DNA of 64,000 nucleotides, taken from positions 4,836,001 to 4,900,000 of the forward strand of contig CM121341.1 of assembly GCA_051530055.1 (NCBI GenBank). The letters run 5' to 3'. The stretch comes from Neoechinorhynchus agilis (Eukaryota > Acanthocephala). Position 1 is the stretch's first letter. Every line of letters begins with the position of its first letter. The translations under genes and the position numbers were made by a program. A model generated the notes under the pieces. The model saw only the letters and a program-made list of their open reading frames with translations, was not told the origin of the DNA and made no database searches. Positions 33,080 through 45,279 of the stretch are shown here, piece by piece.

Positions 33080-34344
33080 TCCGTTTCTCAATTAATCGAC
33101 ATGTCAAATATCCCATTTAGGATTGATCCAAAAATACAAGTTTTGTGGACTACAATGGCACTCATAAAAAGTTCCAGCTACCAAAAAAGAAGCCATAAAA
33201 CCGGTAAACTACCTTAAGCACGGAATTAAATCCTTTCAAACTTCTCTCGGTTGTAATATTTTAGCTTTTTACTAGAGAAAGGTTACTCAACGCTCGAGTA
33301 TGTGACTTTTTTTATCACGAACAAAAACCTCTATAGAGCGATAATTTTTTAAAATTTCAAACGAGACGACAACGTGAATTTACCTTTTGGTTTTATCTGA
33401 ACGATGTCTAACGGTTATAGATTTCTTTTGATTTGGGCGAAAACTGTGCGCCAATAACAAGACGAAATCTCGTGCGTATCTATTTTTCCATTTTGTTTTT
33501 TAATAAACATTCCGTCTAAATATTTGAGTACTTTTCAAAAACAACAATTCTCGAAAACCAAAGTGGCATTTGAATTGTTTACGATTTTTTCGTTTATATT
33601 GAAACAAAAGCAATTGGCATTAGTTTACAATTTAAATAATATAAACTTAATTTTGGTATCACATTTAAATTCATTAATTTCCCTTATTTTCCCATGGATT
33701 GTTTATTTTAAAACGGAATAATGTTTTCTTTGAATTCTTTAACGAAATATCTGAAAAATAGACCAAAATGATCTTGTGATGAGTATACAGAGAAAATGAA
33801 ATCTTCGAACCATTTCAGCCAAACGGAAAGTTATAAAGATGGAATCTTTTTAAGCAGGCGACATCTAAGACTAAAAGCACTTTCCGTCGATCTAAAAGGA
33901 TTCTGTCGTAGTTTGACTACATTAGGAAATGATGAATTATTGGTACGTTTAAAAACCAATCAATTGTCAAATTGATACGCTTTTTATCAAATATCCATGA
34001 TATTTATCAATCGCTTTTTTAGGTTTTTGGTGTATTGATCCAATTGAATGCTTTGTTCATTGAGAAGGACTTTTGCGAATGACAAAATTGATTCCTTTGT
34101 TTGTTTTCCCTTTTTATTTTGCACTGTGATTTTAACCCAAATCCTTCATTGCAGTAATGCGAAAAAAAGTTAAAAGATCAATTATCTTTAAAGGTTAACC
34201 ATAATCATTTGAGTTTCTAATCATTCAAAGGAACCGAGTTCGATCAACCATTCCTTTATGGTCCATAAACTGATTCAACACTGTCCACAACCAAAAGGTG
34301 TCGAATGTTTAGTTGGCTCCTCAGTTTCTGAGAAAATACCATTT
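33080..34344. other. Intergenic, AT-rich
   Basis: No supported gene; short open frames here are strongly AT-biased with no recognisable motif. Confidence 0.5.
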
Positions 34345-35395
34345 GATCGATTTTAAAAATACTGCCCAATTTTCTTGGATATCGAGACCCGAAGCGAACC
34401 TGAGGAGAGACCCAACCTCACAAACTCCCCAACAAACAATAAAAGCCAACTTTCCTGATCCAAACGAACCCGCAATCCACTCCAAAATCTAGAGCTACAC
34501 TCATTTATCCTATCAGATCTCGCAATTCCCTGTACCTCCGCTCCTTTTTGCATATTGTACAATTTTCTTGGATGCCGAAACCCGAAACGAACCTGAGGAA
34601 AGACCAACCTCACAAACTCCCCAACAAACAATAAAAGCCAACTTTCCTGATCCAAACGAACCCGCAATCCACTCCAAAATCTAGAGCTACACTCATTTAT
34701 CCTATCAGATCTCGCAATTCCCTGTACCTCCGCTCCTTTTTGCATATTGTACAATTTTCTTGGATGCCGAAACCCGAAACGAACCTGAGGAGAGACCCAA
34801 CCTCACAAACTCTCTAGAAAACAATAACCGTCAACTTTCCCGACCCGAACGAGCCCGTTATCCACTTCAAAATCAACAGCCACATTCATTTGTACCTATC
34901 AGTACTCGCACCTTCCTGTACATCCGCTCCTTTTTCCATACTACCCAATTTTCTTGGATGCCGAGATCCGAAGTAAACCTGAGGAAAGACCAACCTCACA
35001 AACTCCCTAGAAAACAATAACCGTCAACTTTCCCGACCCGAACGAGCCCGTTATCCACTTCAAAATCAACAGCCACATTCATTTATCCTATCAGATCTCG
35101 CAATTCCCTGTACCTCCGCTCCTTTTTCCATACTGCCCAATCTTCTTGGATATCGAGACCCGAAACGAACCTGAGGAGAGACCCAACCTCACAAACTCCC
35201 TAGAAAACAATAACCGTCAACTTTCCCGACCCGAACGAGCCCGTTATCCACTTCAAAATCAACAGCCACATTCATTTATCCTATCAGATCTCGCAATTCC
35301 CTCTACCTCCGCTCCTCTTTCCATACTGCCCAATCTTCTTGGATATCGAGACCCGAAATGAACCTGAGAAGAGACCTAATTTCACAAACTACCCA
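34345..35395 (-). repeat. Satellite, ~192-bp unit, minus orientation
   Basis: About five and a half units, the reverse complement of the 24.9 kb family (CAAAATCAACAGCCACATTC, CTTTCCCGACCCGAACGAGC, TCCGCTCCTTTTTCCATACT). Two adjacent units at 34,390-34,760 are nearly identical to each other and form a subtype (AAAATCTAGAGCTACACTCA). Unit length is 64 codons, so frames stay open across units. Confidence 0.9.
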
Positions 35396-36123
35396 ATCAC
35401 ACCAGATCCGTCGTCCTCTCCGGATCCGTCATCCATACCGGGCTGCTTAACAAGGTTGGACGAATCTGCTCAATAAAGTTAGACGAACTTTCAGCTTCAG
35501 TGTCGCTCGCTTAACTCATCTCACATCTCCACCCACCCAACCTCACAAACTCTTCTGGAATCAATAACTGATAATTCCCACCCATACTGCACCTTCCAAA
35601 CAGACTAGATATCCCCATACAACCGGGCCCGATTTCCAATCCCAAAGACGTCAATTTTTCTTTCTTTCCTAAATGTTCATGAGGACCCAAACGGGGACAT
35701 GAGTATTCTTCGTTGTGCATCAACAACAAATATAACATCTTATTATTATAACCGCTGACTTGGTACACGGGTCCTATTCTTTAGGCTATAATAAAACGTT
35801 GCGGAAAAAAGGAAGGAATTTATTGAATCCAGTATTTCTGAGGAACAATCTTGTGTGTCTTTATCAATGTTGTTTGTAAGTTTTCTATTAGGTAAGCTAA
35901 AAACAACATTAATGAAGATGTGCAAGATTGTTTGTCCGAAATCAATCGGATTTAATGAAATTCCTTTAATTTTTCCGTCCACCGTTTTTGAGAAAATATC
36001 AGCAATAAATTCTAATAACATCGATTTTTCTTGTGAAACCAATAGAACTGAGGATCCAAAAGTTCATACATGGCTAATATTCTCGGTGCTTTAACTAATA
36101 AAATGTCTTTGTTGGTCTTCGTT
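35396..36123. other. Repeat flank and intergenic sequence
   Basis: The first 350 bp are diverged satellite flank sharing GAGGACCCAAA with the other array. After 35,760 I see no supported gene, although both strands have ~80-100 codon open frames around 35,750-36,090. Confidence 0.4.
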
Positions 36124-36524
36124 GAGCTGTAACCACCCCGAGAATTAAACATTAATTATTGAATTAAATATTTCGGAACCTGAGTTCCCTCTTCAAAAAA
36201 TAATTTACTGAAGAGGGAGGTTCCGAAATATTTAATTCAATAATTAATTTTTATTAATGGCGAATTTTTACCTCCTCGATACTAGAGAAATTTATTTTGA
36301 ATTTTCGAGGGGAAATTCAGCTCCTGAATCCAGATAGCGAGATTGGATGACGTCTGACTGAATTTCCCCTTTTAGATGTCTGATGAGGAGGCTAAGGCCT
36401 CGAGAATTCAAAATAAATTTCTCTACTCTCGAGAAGGTAAAAATTCATTTTTCTGAAGAGGGAACTCAGGTTCCGAAATATTTAATTCAATAATTAATGT
36501 TTAATTCTCGGGGTGGTGACAGCT
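36124..36524. mobile_element. Nested foldback (MITE-like) element with three arm copies
   Basis: The outer terminal inverted repeats (36,124-36,198 and 36,450-36,524) run from GAGCTGT(A/C)ACCACCCCGAG to GAACCTGAGTTCCCTCTTC and are nearly perfect. A third arm copy, inverted, follows directly at 36,209-36,258. Inside is a second inverted pair (TTTTTACCTCCTCGATACTAG to TTTTGAATTTTCGAGG and its complement at 36,396-36,445). No coding capacity. TIR-bearing non-autonomous DNA element by structure; superfamily not assigned. Confidence 0.8.
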
Positions 36525-37008
36525 CACCGAAGACCATAAAAAATGTGTTAATTTTATTGTTGTTTGAACATTGGATTATTGATGTATGTTTATGCCGGAA
36601 GGAATGTGGGTTAATTCCGATTGTTTTCGTAGCCACAATCTCCTGCCTTCTATATCACGATTGTTTCGAAATTTTGTCGTTCCTTTAAATTAGGTTGAGC
36701 TCCTCCGTTTTTGCAATGGATTCCAACGGAGACCAGTGTACGCAACGTTTTCAGTTTTTGACTTGTGGTTAAGATAATCCCGGTTAAAAATCATTCTATT
36801 GTTCGCGAAATATTTCAAAAGAGGAAACCTCGCCTTATTGTTTCGCCAGTTTTTAAATACCTGAGTTTCTTTCGCTTATCCCGGATTGCGTCATCATTGC
36901 TTCTTGTTTCTTCCAGATCTGTAATTTCATGGACCGAATCCCATTTGATTTATCTGAGAATAAACCAAAAAAAGGAATATGATATCTAAGCTTCCATTTG
37001 ACACTCAC
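36525..37008. other. Intergenic upstream of SPCS1
   Basis: Holds one arm-like copy of the 22.5 kb foldback at 36,803-36,838 (TTCGCGAAATATTTCAAAAG). Otherwise nothing recognised. Confidence 0.45.
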
Positions 37009-37345
37009 ATGGTTAGTTCTTTACTTTTTCTTGGTTTTCCTTTGATTGTGAGTTTAGGATTTTGTCGGTCAGAAGCGTGCCGAGCGGCTATATCAGATAG
37101 TGATTGTCATTGGAGCCATTGTCGGGTTCATTCATGGATACATTGAACAACGTTTCTCCTTGACGATGTATTATACACTCAGTGCGATTGGAATCTCGGC
37201 ACTTCTCGTGGTTCCACCATGGCCGTGGTTTAGACTAAATCCAATTAAGTGGAGAAAAACCAGTTCTGGGAGAAAATCCGGTCAGCATGGAGCTGGAACT
37301 CAACAAAAAAAGAAAGGTCCAAAGGATACAAAGAAAAAAGATTGA
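37009..37345 (+). CDS. SPCS1: Signal peptidase complex subunit 1
   Basis: Exon 1 is only the ATG (37,009-37,011), directly at a GTTAGT donor. Exon 2 (37,058-37,345) follows a 46-nt intron ending TTTAG. The joined product is 96 residues starting MDFVGQKRAERLYQIV. This matches the MDYKGQK start of the family, and two membrane spans follow (VIVIGAIVGFIHGYI; YYTLSAIGISALLVVPPWPWF), then the LNPIKW motif and a lysine-rich tail (KKKGPKDTKKKD). It is the small non-catalytic subunit of the ER signal peptidase complex. Any 5' untranslated exon was not sought. Confidence 0.92.
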
Positions 37346-37384
37346 ACTTTTCCTCTCTCAAAAAGCGACTTTTTCAACATTCGT

Positions 37385-37865
37385 TAAAACAGTTTGGCGG
37401 ATAAACTAAAAAAACCCAATGTGATTTATCCAGATTTTAAAGCTGAACTACACACATCAAAGTTCTCAACATTCAAGGGAGGGGAAAGTGGTTAAAAAAA
37501 GGCAAAATTGAGGTAGAAATCCATAATTTTTGTTTTGTTGTTTAAATTACAAAGTAGAACGTCGCTCATTAGAATAAATTTGGACCAAACACCATTCAAA
37601 CAAGAGATTTTTAGCGGAAAAACCGAAAATCCAATGAGATTTTTAGTTTTTAAACCTGGACTACAAATATCAAAGTTCTAAACATTCGAGGGGGGGAAGT
37701 GGTTAAAAAAGGCAAAATTGAGGTAGAAATCCATAATTTTTGTTTTATTGTTTAAATTACAAAGTAGAACGTCGCTCATTAGAATAAATTTGGACCAAAC
37801 ATCATTCGAAGAAGAGATTTTTAGCGGATAAACCGAAAATCCAATGAGATTTTTAGTTTGTATAC
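37385..37865 (+). repeat. ~207-bp satellite, small second locus
   Basis: One strongly diverged unit then two good units of the 10.2-13.35 kb family, ending abruptly in TTTTTAGTTTG at 37,860. Confidence 0.9.
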
Positions 37866-38250
37866 TGGCAGCGTTCCCTCTTGAGCGCGGTTCCCCCGTC
37901 AACCTTTTCGTCCCAATTCGTCGAGGAAAGTGAGCGCTGACGGTCCCAAGGCTCCATACGTTTCCACGGCGAAAGGGACGAAATGGTAATTCCTTTGGAG
38001 CTCTCTATATTTTGAACGCTTTCGTTCCTCAGCTACGACCGCTGAACCTCCAGGGCTCTTTTTTAGAAAAAGGGAAAATTACTGGGTCGCATCCCATAAA
38101 AGCGGTTTTCCCTCCCGCCAGGTCGCCAGCTTTCTAGGCGGCATAAATTACTCGGACGGAATCTAGAGCTCTACTCAAAATTGAGTTCAAGTCAGCCATT
38201 AGCGTCAACTATAGATCCGCAGCGATGCGGCGACCCTCCTGCGATTATCG
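37866..38250 (-). mobile_element. Retroelement protein fragment
   Basis: A GC-rich block wedged between satellite and the transporter gene. On the minus strand a short stretch reads KYRELQRNYHFVPFAVETYG, then GPSALTFLDELGR, a pattern I associate with the C-terminal nuclease-like part of animal retroelement polyproteins (FxPxAxETxG). It is a broken remnant; family assignment beyond retroelement is uncertain. Confidence 0.4.
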
Positions 38251-38257
38251 CTCAAAT

Positions 38258-41200
38258 TTAATGAAAATCAGATATTTCATGTTCATCATTACCGATCGCT
38301 GAGTAATTCCATCTCTCTGGTTTGGCTGATCCGAATATTATAAAGACTAAACCGCCAAAAATCATGATTGCCGCCGTTACTCCAAATACGTTTTTCCAAC
38401 CATCGGGCTATGTTACAGAACAGTTTTTGGACTAAATTAAAAGAGTCAAGAACCTACATTATTGGCAGTAAGCGACGAAGCAATATACGGACTAACGATC
38501 CCTGGAATTGTCGCCATTGTATTGGAGATTCCAAATAAGGTTCCCGCGTAGTAAGGTGATAAATCGTTTGGGTTGCACACAAGACCAGCGCCCCATCCAA
38601 AACCCCTAAGAGATACCGGCGTTTAAAATCGCGTTTTTTGAACATAAAGCAGTCGAAATCTTTAATATTGGAGATGATTAATTTACAATGACTGATGAGA
38701 CGAGGTGTCACATTTAATCAAACTATTGTAAAAGTAGAAGCTCGTTGAAAGGCGTTAGGCTTTCTAACAAGCGTGGAAACTTAACAGTAACCTGGTAAAA
38801 GATCTTATAAATTCCAAAAAATGAACAACGCTCACAAAAGATGCGATCAACTCCCTCGCTTTTAAATTTCAAAAATTCTAAGTGCCTCCCAACGTTTTCT
38901 ATCCTTTTAGTTCCTAGCACAAATCTCTACCTTCGCTCTTCCTAACCGTTCAATCCTTCAAATTGATTCGGAGGAAAGAACGGAAATCAACAACCTTGCA
39001 ATTTAACGTTTTGGAGCTGCAAAGATAGAACAATAAAAAAACCCTTCGAAATCAGGTTCGGTGGCTTGTATTTTCCTTGAAATACAACTTGATATTCCTC
39101 TACTTTGAATAATACCGGAGGAAATTCTGCAGCTATTTCTTCAGCAAATCAGTGTACGAAGCCAGGCCTATTGAATTTATGGAGCCAATCAAAGAACGAG
39201 CTTTAGGGAACTCAAAAAATCAACCGTTACATTAATTCGAATATTCATCTACTTTGAACAATGAAACGTTTTAATATAACTTCATTTCTTTAATATTCAA
39301 AATTTATTTTGTATTCTTTAAGGCTTAGCCATTACATTTTGAATTTATGGGCATTCGACTTTCTCTTCGACGTTGTTTGTTAATATGAATAATCTTATAA
39401 AAGTTTTTGCCGTTTAAAATCATAATTAAATGCCATTTGAAAAACACTGGACGATGTTCTCAAATCGTTTTTAATCGAAAAAATTATTTACCCGGGTGAA
39501 GGGGGTTCATCATTAGTTTATAACAATAATTAGAGATTAGACTGTGCTTTTTAAAGACTTGAAAGCGTTTTTTAATATCTAACAAACTAATGATGAACTG
39601 GACGAGTTTCGTAGATCGTTTTTAATCGAAAAAATGTTTACCTAAGTTAAAACTGTTAAGCAATAATCCTAATCACCTATTCCTCACATATCGAAACTCT
39701 AATTTGGTTTATAATTAATCAGATCGAAAATTGAAGGTAATCTTTGCATCTAGAATTTCTAATATAATTCCTTTTAAATAATTATCCGTAAAAAATCGTT
39801 TATTCTTTTAAAAATCTGAGTTGGGCACGATGAAACTCATTTTAAAGGAAATATAACACAATCTAAAAAATGCTATAAAGATTAGCATTATTGTTTAGAA
39901 GTCCTCAACCCGGGTAAATAATTTGTTCGATTAAAAGCGATTTGCGAACCTCTTCGGCTTCATCATTAGTTTGTTAGTGTCTATTGATAACCAACAAACT
40001 AATGATGAAGTGGACGAGTTTCGTAGATCGTTTTTAATCGAAAAAATTGTTTACCTAAGTTAAAACTGTTAAGCAATAATCCTAATCACCTCTTCCTCAC
40101 ATATCGAAACTCTAATTTGGTTTATAATTAATCAGATCGAAAATTGAAGATAATCTTTGCATCTAGAATTTCTAATATAATTCCTTTTAAATAATTATCC
40201 GTAAAAAATCGTTTATTCTTTTAAAAATCTGAGTTGGGCACGATGAAACTTATTTTAAAGGAAATATAACACAATCTAAAAAATGCTATAAAGATTAGCA
40301 TTATTGTTTAGAAGTCCTCAACCCGGGTAAATAATTTGTTCTATTAAAAGCGATTTGCGAACCTCTTCGGCTTCATCATTAGTTTGTTAGTGTCTATTAA
40401 AAACCAACAAACTAATGATGAACTGGACGAGTTTCGTAGATCGTTTTTAATGGGGAAAAAATTATTTACCCGGGTGAAGACGTCTAAATTTTCTTTCTAG
40501 AATTGCCCAAATTTACAAAAAATCTTTAAAAGGATATTTTTAAAATTGCAACATACGAACATTGCTCCCTGTGCAAATGAGAGTAATACGACTGCTATTG
40601 TTCTATTGTTACATGTGATATATCCTAATCCGATAAGAAAAGCAGCAGGAATGAAAAGACCTTATTTGGTTTAGTTCTCGATTGTTTTAGAACCACAAAA
40701 ACCCAACTTATTGATATTGCCACTTTCCTGACGAGCGTTCTTGATTTAACAATATTCTTCTTAAGTACATAATCGGCTAAATAGCTTGAAATGATGACCA
40801 TTATCCATGTTACGATGTATGGAATGGCTGTTAGGACACCGTTCTAGACCGCAGAGACTTAGTTTTATCCAAAGAAATCATTACAGACCTGCTTAATATC
40901 GTAGTTTAGTACACTTTTCATATAGGAAGGCGTTTCTGTAAGTAGAGTAAACAACCCGTAATTTGATCCCCAATGACAAACAAACAATGCCCAACAACGA
41001 CGAGAAGTGAGCATGTTTTTCCACGGGATTTTCGCGCTTTTTGCATGCTTATGATCTAGCATTTTAGCCTTAATGTATCCGATTTCCTTATTTGATATTA
41101 TCCATGAATTCTCAGGCTTGTCTCGGTAAATAATCAGCCATAGTATCAACCACACGGTTTCAAGTATACCTTAAAGATTTCAAAAAAAAATTAAACGACA

Positions 41201-44033
41201 AAGATTTACTACCTATTAGATAAAATAAACTCGGCCAACCGTCAGGGTGAAAGCCGTTGGTACATAAGTATCCGGCAATTGGAAGGATTATCATCGGTGC
41301 CAATTGTGAACCTTTATGAAAAGCTTTAATCTTATTGAAATCACACTTTTCACTCACCAGTCATCGCTATCCCAATCAAAAAACTACGCTCATTTGTAGG
41401 AGCCCACGTTGTCCATACGTGAGAAATCGCTGGTAATATACCACCCTTAAAGACTTTAGTCATTCTAACCAATCTAATGATTTTGAACTTACACATCCGA
41501 TTCCAATAATAATTCTTAGAACAAACAGCCATACGTGACTGCTTCGAGCAGCGGATGCGAGGTGCAATGATCCAATTATGTTCAATAGCATCAATACAGC
41601 AAGTACTTTCTTTGATCCGTATTTCGAAGCCAACAATCCTCCTGGGATTTGTGAAATTATGTAACCGTAGAAAAAGGCGGCCAATATATTCGATTGAATC
41701 CCTTTACTCCATATAAAAGGACCATCCTAGGCAAGGTACATCAATGGAGGTTTTATTACTAAACGACTCGGATATTCATTTTATACTTTAGTTTTTTGAA
41801 ATTTATAAAAATATCTTTGATTTTAATGAAGCGTTAAAAACCGGCCAAAGACACAGCAACAAATTGACTTGTGCTTTCCCCCCCACCCGCTGAAATTATC
41901 TGCTTTTTTATACAAAAACCTAAAAAGACATTGAACATAAAAAAACGGTAACCAAAAACCGATTGAAACGGTTAGAAATTGCAACAAAGTTGTTCATTTC
42001 CCCGATGAAATTATCTGCTTTTTATACAAAGACTCGAAAAGACATTGAACATAAAAAAACGGCAACCAAAAACTGAGATCCGAGGTTCAAAACTCTTTTT
42101 TTTTCATGTGAATTTTTTGGAAACGTTTAGAATTTGCAACAAATTTGTTCTTTTCCCCGCAGGAATTTTCGCTTTTTACATACAAAGACTCAAAAAGACA
42201 TTGAACATAAAAACGGCAACCAAAAACCGAGATCCAAAGTTCCAAACTCTCATTTTTCATGTGAATTTTTTGAAACGTTTAGAATTTGCAACAAATTTGT
42301 GCTTTTCCCCGCAGGAATTTTCGCTTTTTATACAAAGACTCAAAAGACATTGAACATAAAAAACGGCAACCAAAAACCGAGATCCAAAGTTCCAAACTCT
42401 AATTTTTCATGTGAATTTTTTTGAAACGTTTAAAATTTGCAACAAATTGTCTTTTCCCCGCTGGAATTTTCGCTTTTTATACAAAGACTCGAAAAGACAT
42501 TGAACATAAAAACGGCAACCAAAAACCGAGATCCAAAGTTCCAACTCTCATTTTTCATGTGAATTTTTAAACCGAGATCCAAAGTTCCAAACTCTTAATT
42601 TTTCATGTGAATTTTTTTAAACGTTTAGAATTTGCAATGAAAAACCGAGATCCAAAGTTCCAAACTCTCATTTTTCACGTGAGTTTTTTTAAAACGTTTA
42701 GAATTTGCAACAAAGTTGTTGATTTCCCCCTGAAATTTTCGCTTTTTATACAAAGACTCGAAAAGACATTAAACATAAAAAACGGCAACCAAAAACCGAG
42801 ATCCAAAGTTCCAAGCTCTCATTTTTTCATGTGAATTTTTTTAAAACGTTTAAAATTTGCAACAAAGTTGTACTTTTCCCCGCTGGAATTTTCGCTTTTT
42901 ACATACAAAGACTCGAAAAGACATTGAACATAAAAAAACGGCAACCAAAAACCGAGATCCAAAGTTCCAAACTCTCATTTTTTCATGTGAATTTTTTGAA
43001 ACGTTTAGAATTTGCAATAAAAAACCGAGATCCAAAGTTCCAAACTCTAATTTTTCATGTGAATTTTTTTAAAACGTTTAGAATTTGCAACAAATTTGTC
43101 TTTTTCCCGCTGGAATTTTCGCTTTTTACATACAAAGACTCGAAAAGACATTAAACATAAAAAACGGCAACCAAAAACCGAGATCCAAAGTTCCAAACTC
43201 TTAATTTTTCATGTGAATTTTTTTTAAACGTTTAGAATTTGCAATGAAAAACCGAGATCCAAAGTTCCAAACTCTTAATTTTTCATGTGAATCTTTTTAA
43301 ACGTTTAGAATTTGCAATGAAAAACCGAGATCAAAGTTCCAAACTCTCATTTTTTCATGTGAATTTTTTAAACGTTTAGAATTTGCAATGAAAAACCGAG
43401 ATCCAAAGTTCCAAACTCTCATTTTTTCACGTGAGTTTTTTTAAAACGTTTAGAATTTGCAACAAATTTGTGCTTTCCCCGCAGGAATTTTCGCTTTTTA
43501 CATACAAAGACTCGAAAAGACATTGAACATAAAAAACGGCAACCAAAAATCGAGATCCAAAGTTCCAAACTCTAATTTTTCATGTGAATTTTTTTGAAAC
43601 GTTTAAAATTTGCAACAAAGTTGTACTTTTCCCCGCTGGAATTTTCGCTTTTTACATACAGACTCGAAAAGACATTGAACATAAAAAAACGGCAACCAAA
43701 AACCGAGATGCAAAGTGCAAAACTCTCACTTTTTCATGCGAAAAACTTGAATCGCTTTCAAAATTCCTGCGAAATGAGTTCGTTACCGACCTTTCCAGTA
43801 GAATTAAATCCGGGACATGAATGATTGAACGTTTTATTCATGTTGACTGCTGTGTGATTGATCATACAAACAATATTGATGCTTATATCAATCTTTCCGG
43901 CGAATTGACAAAACACACAGAACATTAGCAACAAGGTCATTAGAAATCTCGCACTAAAGATAATTTGCAGAGTCGATGCATTGTCCAGGTCGTTGGAACT
44001 TATCGATTCTTTAATCTTACTGTTGACTTTCAT
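38258..44033 (-). CDS. SLC17-family anion/cotransporter (sialin / VGLUT / Na-phosphate type)
   Basis: Nine exons by eye: 43791-44033, 41493-41726, 41358-41445, 41213-41311, 40889-41169, 40708-40843, 40561-40660, 38458-38605 and 38258-38407. Lengths sum to 1479 nt, 492 residues, the usual family size, with no frame break. Twelve spans expected. Signatures: FFYGYIISQIPGGLLASKYG, AISHVWTTWAPTNERS, GWPSLFYLIG, SPYYAGTLFGISNTMATIPG, GWKNVFGVTAA and a FGSAKPERW end. The loop after span 1 has N-glycosylation sites (NHT, NKT, NHS, NST), as in sialin-like proteins. It is a major-facilitator transporter of organic anions; substrate cannot be told. Six introns are 43-50 nt; intron 1 (2.06 kb) and intron 7 (1.95 kb) hold satellite arrays. 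Confidence 0.92.
39450..40490 (+). repeat. Foldback satellite (~425-bp) inside the transporter intron
   Basis: About two and a half units of the 19.05 kb family occupy the middle of the 38,606-40,560 intron. CCCGGG ends, TTAGTTTGTTAG hairpins and the GGGCACGATGAAACT core are present. The transcript would read the reverse strand of the units. Confidence 0.9.
41880..43740 (+). repeat. Satellite, ~150-bp unit with short variants, inside the first intron of the transporter
   Basis: Units contain AAAACGGCAACCAAAAACCG, AGATCCAAAGTTCCAAACTC, TTTTTCATGTGAATTTTTT, AACGTTTAGAATTTGCAACA and GAAAAGACATTGAACATAAA. Several units in 42.5-43.5 kb are cut to about 70 bp by direct joining of AATTTGCAATGA to AAAACCGAGATCC, so the array has higher-order structure. 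It fills almost all of the 2.06 kb intron. Confidence 0.93.
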
Positions 44034-44239
44034 TTTGTCGAGTAAATGTCAGCTTTGTTCATTTTTAAATGTGTACGATGACTCGAGTCGCATTTTGTCT
44101 TTTCCGCATTTACTCACACTGACGACTATTCCCTTTTTCCATGGATTAATGATCGAAAAGATCGCGATTCCCTTAATAAATAAACCAAAAAATGATATTG
44201 AAAAATTTCGCCGATGTATACAAAAAAATTCACGTAATT

Positions 44240-44830
44240 AAAGATTCCCAAAATGATGAAAATTTTCACACTGGAAAGTAAGACATCAATTTTTCTTAAA
44301 GATTAAAATTAAAATTTCGCCGATTTATACAAAAAATCCACGTAATTAAAGATTCCGAAAATGATGAAAATTTTTAGATTGGAAAGTAAGACATCCATTT
44401 TTTCTAAAAGATTAAAATTAAAATTTCGCCGATTTATACAAAAAATCCACGTAATTAAAGATTCCGAAAATGATGAAAATTTTTAGATTGGAAAGTAAGA
44501 CATCCATTTTTTCTAAAAAATTAAAATTAAAATTTCGCCGATTTATACAAAAAATCCACGTAATTAAAGATTCCGAAAATGATGAAAATTTTTAGATTGG
44601 AAAGTAAGACATCCATTTTTTCTAAAAGATTAAAATAAAAATTTCGCCGATTTATACAAAAAATCTACGTAATTAAAGATTCCCAAAATGATGAAAATTT
44701 TTTGACAGGAAAGTAAGACATCCATTTTTCTTCAAGATTAAAATTTCGCCGATGTATAAAAAAATCCACGTAATTAAAGATTCCTAAAATGACGATCATT
44801 TTTGGATTGGAAAGTAAGATATCCATTTCT
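44240..44830 (+). repeat. Satellite, ~118-bp unit, about five copies
   Basis: Units carry AAAATTTCGCCGATTTATAC, AAAAAATCCACGTAATTAAA, GATTCCGAAAATGATGAAAA and GGAAAGTAAGACATCCATTT. Located just upstream of the transporter's first coding exon. Further units lie at 60.96-61.29 kb and in reverse at 3.77-3.9 kb. Confidence 0.92.
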
Positions 44831-45279
44831 TCTTATCGATATTTTTATATTTAATATTCCATATTTAGCACATATCTATAATTTCATCAAAAATATTTCC
44901 GCTTCAATGTTGAACCCGAATCATTAATAACAAAATATAGCAGAAGGTCTTTTATACGCGAATTAATTGCGATCGGACACCATTTTGATAAGAGATTTTT
45001 TGTTTTTGACTAAAAATATCAAAGTTCCGGTAGCAAAATCTTGTTAGAATTACATAATTTGAGCTCTTCTTTTTTGTCGTTATTGAAAATAATTTAACAA
45101 AATAAATTAAAACGAAGACGATCCAAGATATACATTTTAATTACTTTAGGATATCGGCGAAACGATCAATTGCTCAAAATAAATTTATATTTGAGTTGAA
45201 TATAAACGAAAACGTCTGGAATGCGTGCTCAAATCATTGATTCGAATTTACATAAACGGATCGGTGAAACATCGAAGTT

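Noticed and set aside
33524-33721. 65-codon AT-rich plus frame
   Set aside because: Phe/Leu/Ile/Asn-dominated translation typical of AT-rich noncoding DNA; no ATG at its start.
34353-35361. Repeat-peptide frames in the ~192-bp satellite
   Set aside because: Open only because the unit is 64 codons long; no start context, splice pattern or domain. Kept only as a finding about unit length.
44240-44830. Regular short repeats that could suggest a CRISPR array
   Set aside because: Units are contiguous with no unique spacers, and the genome is clearly an intron-bearing eukaryote.
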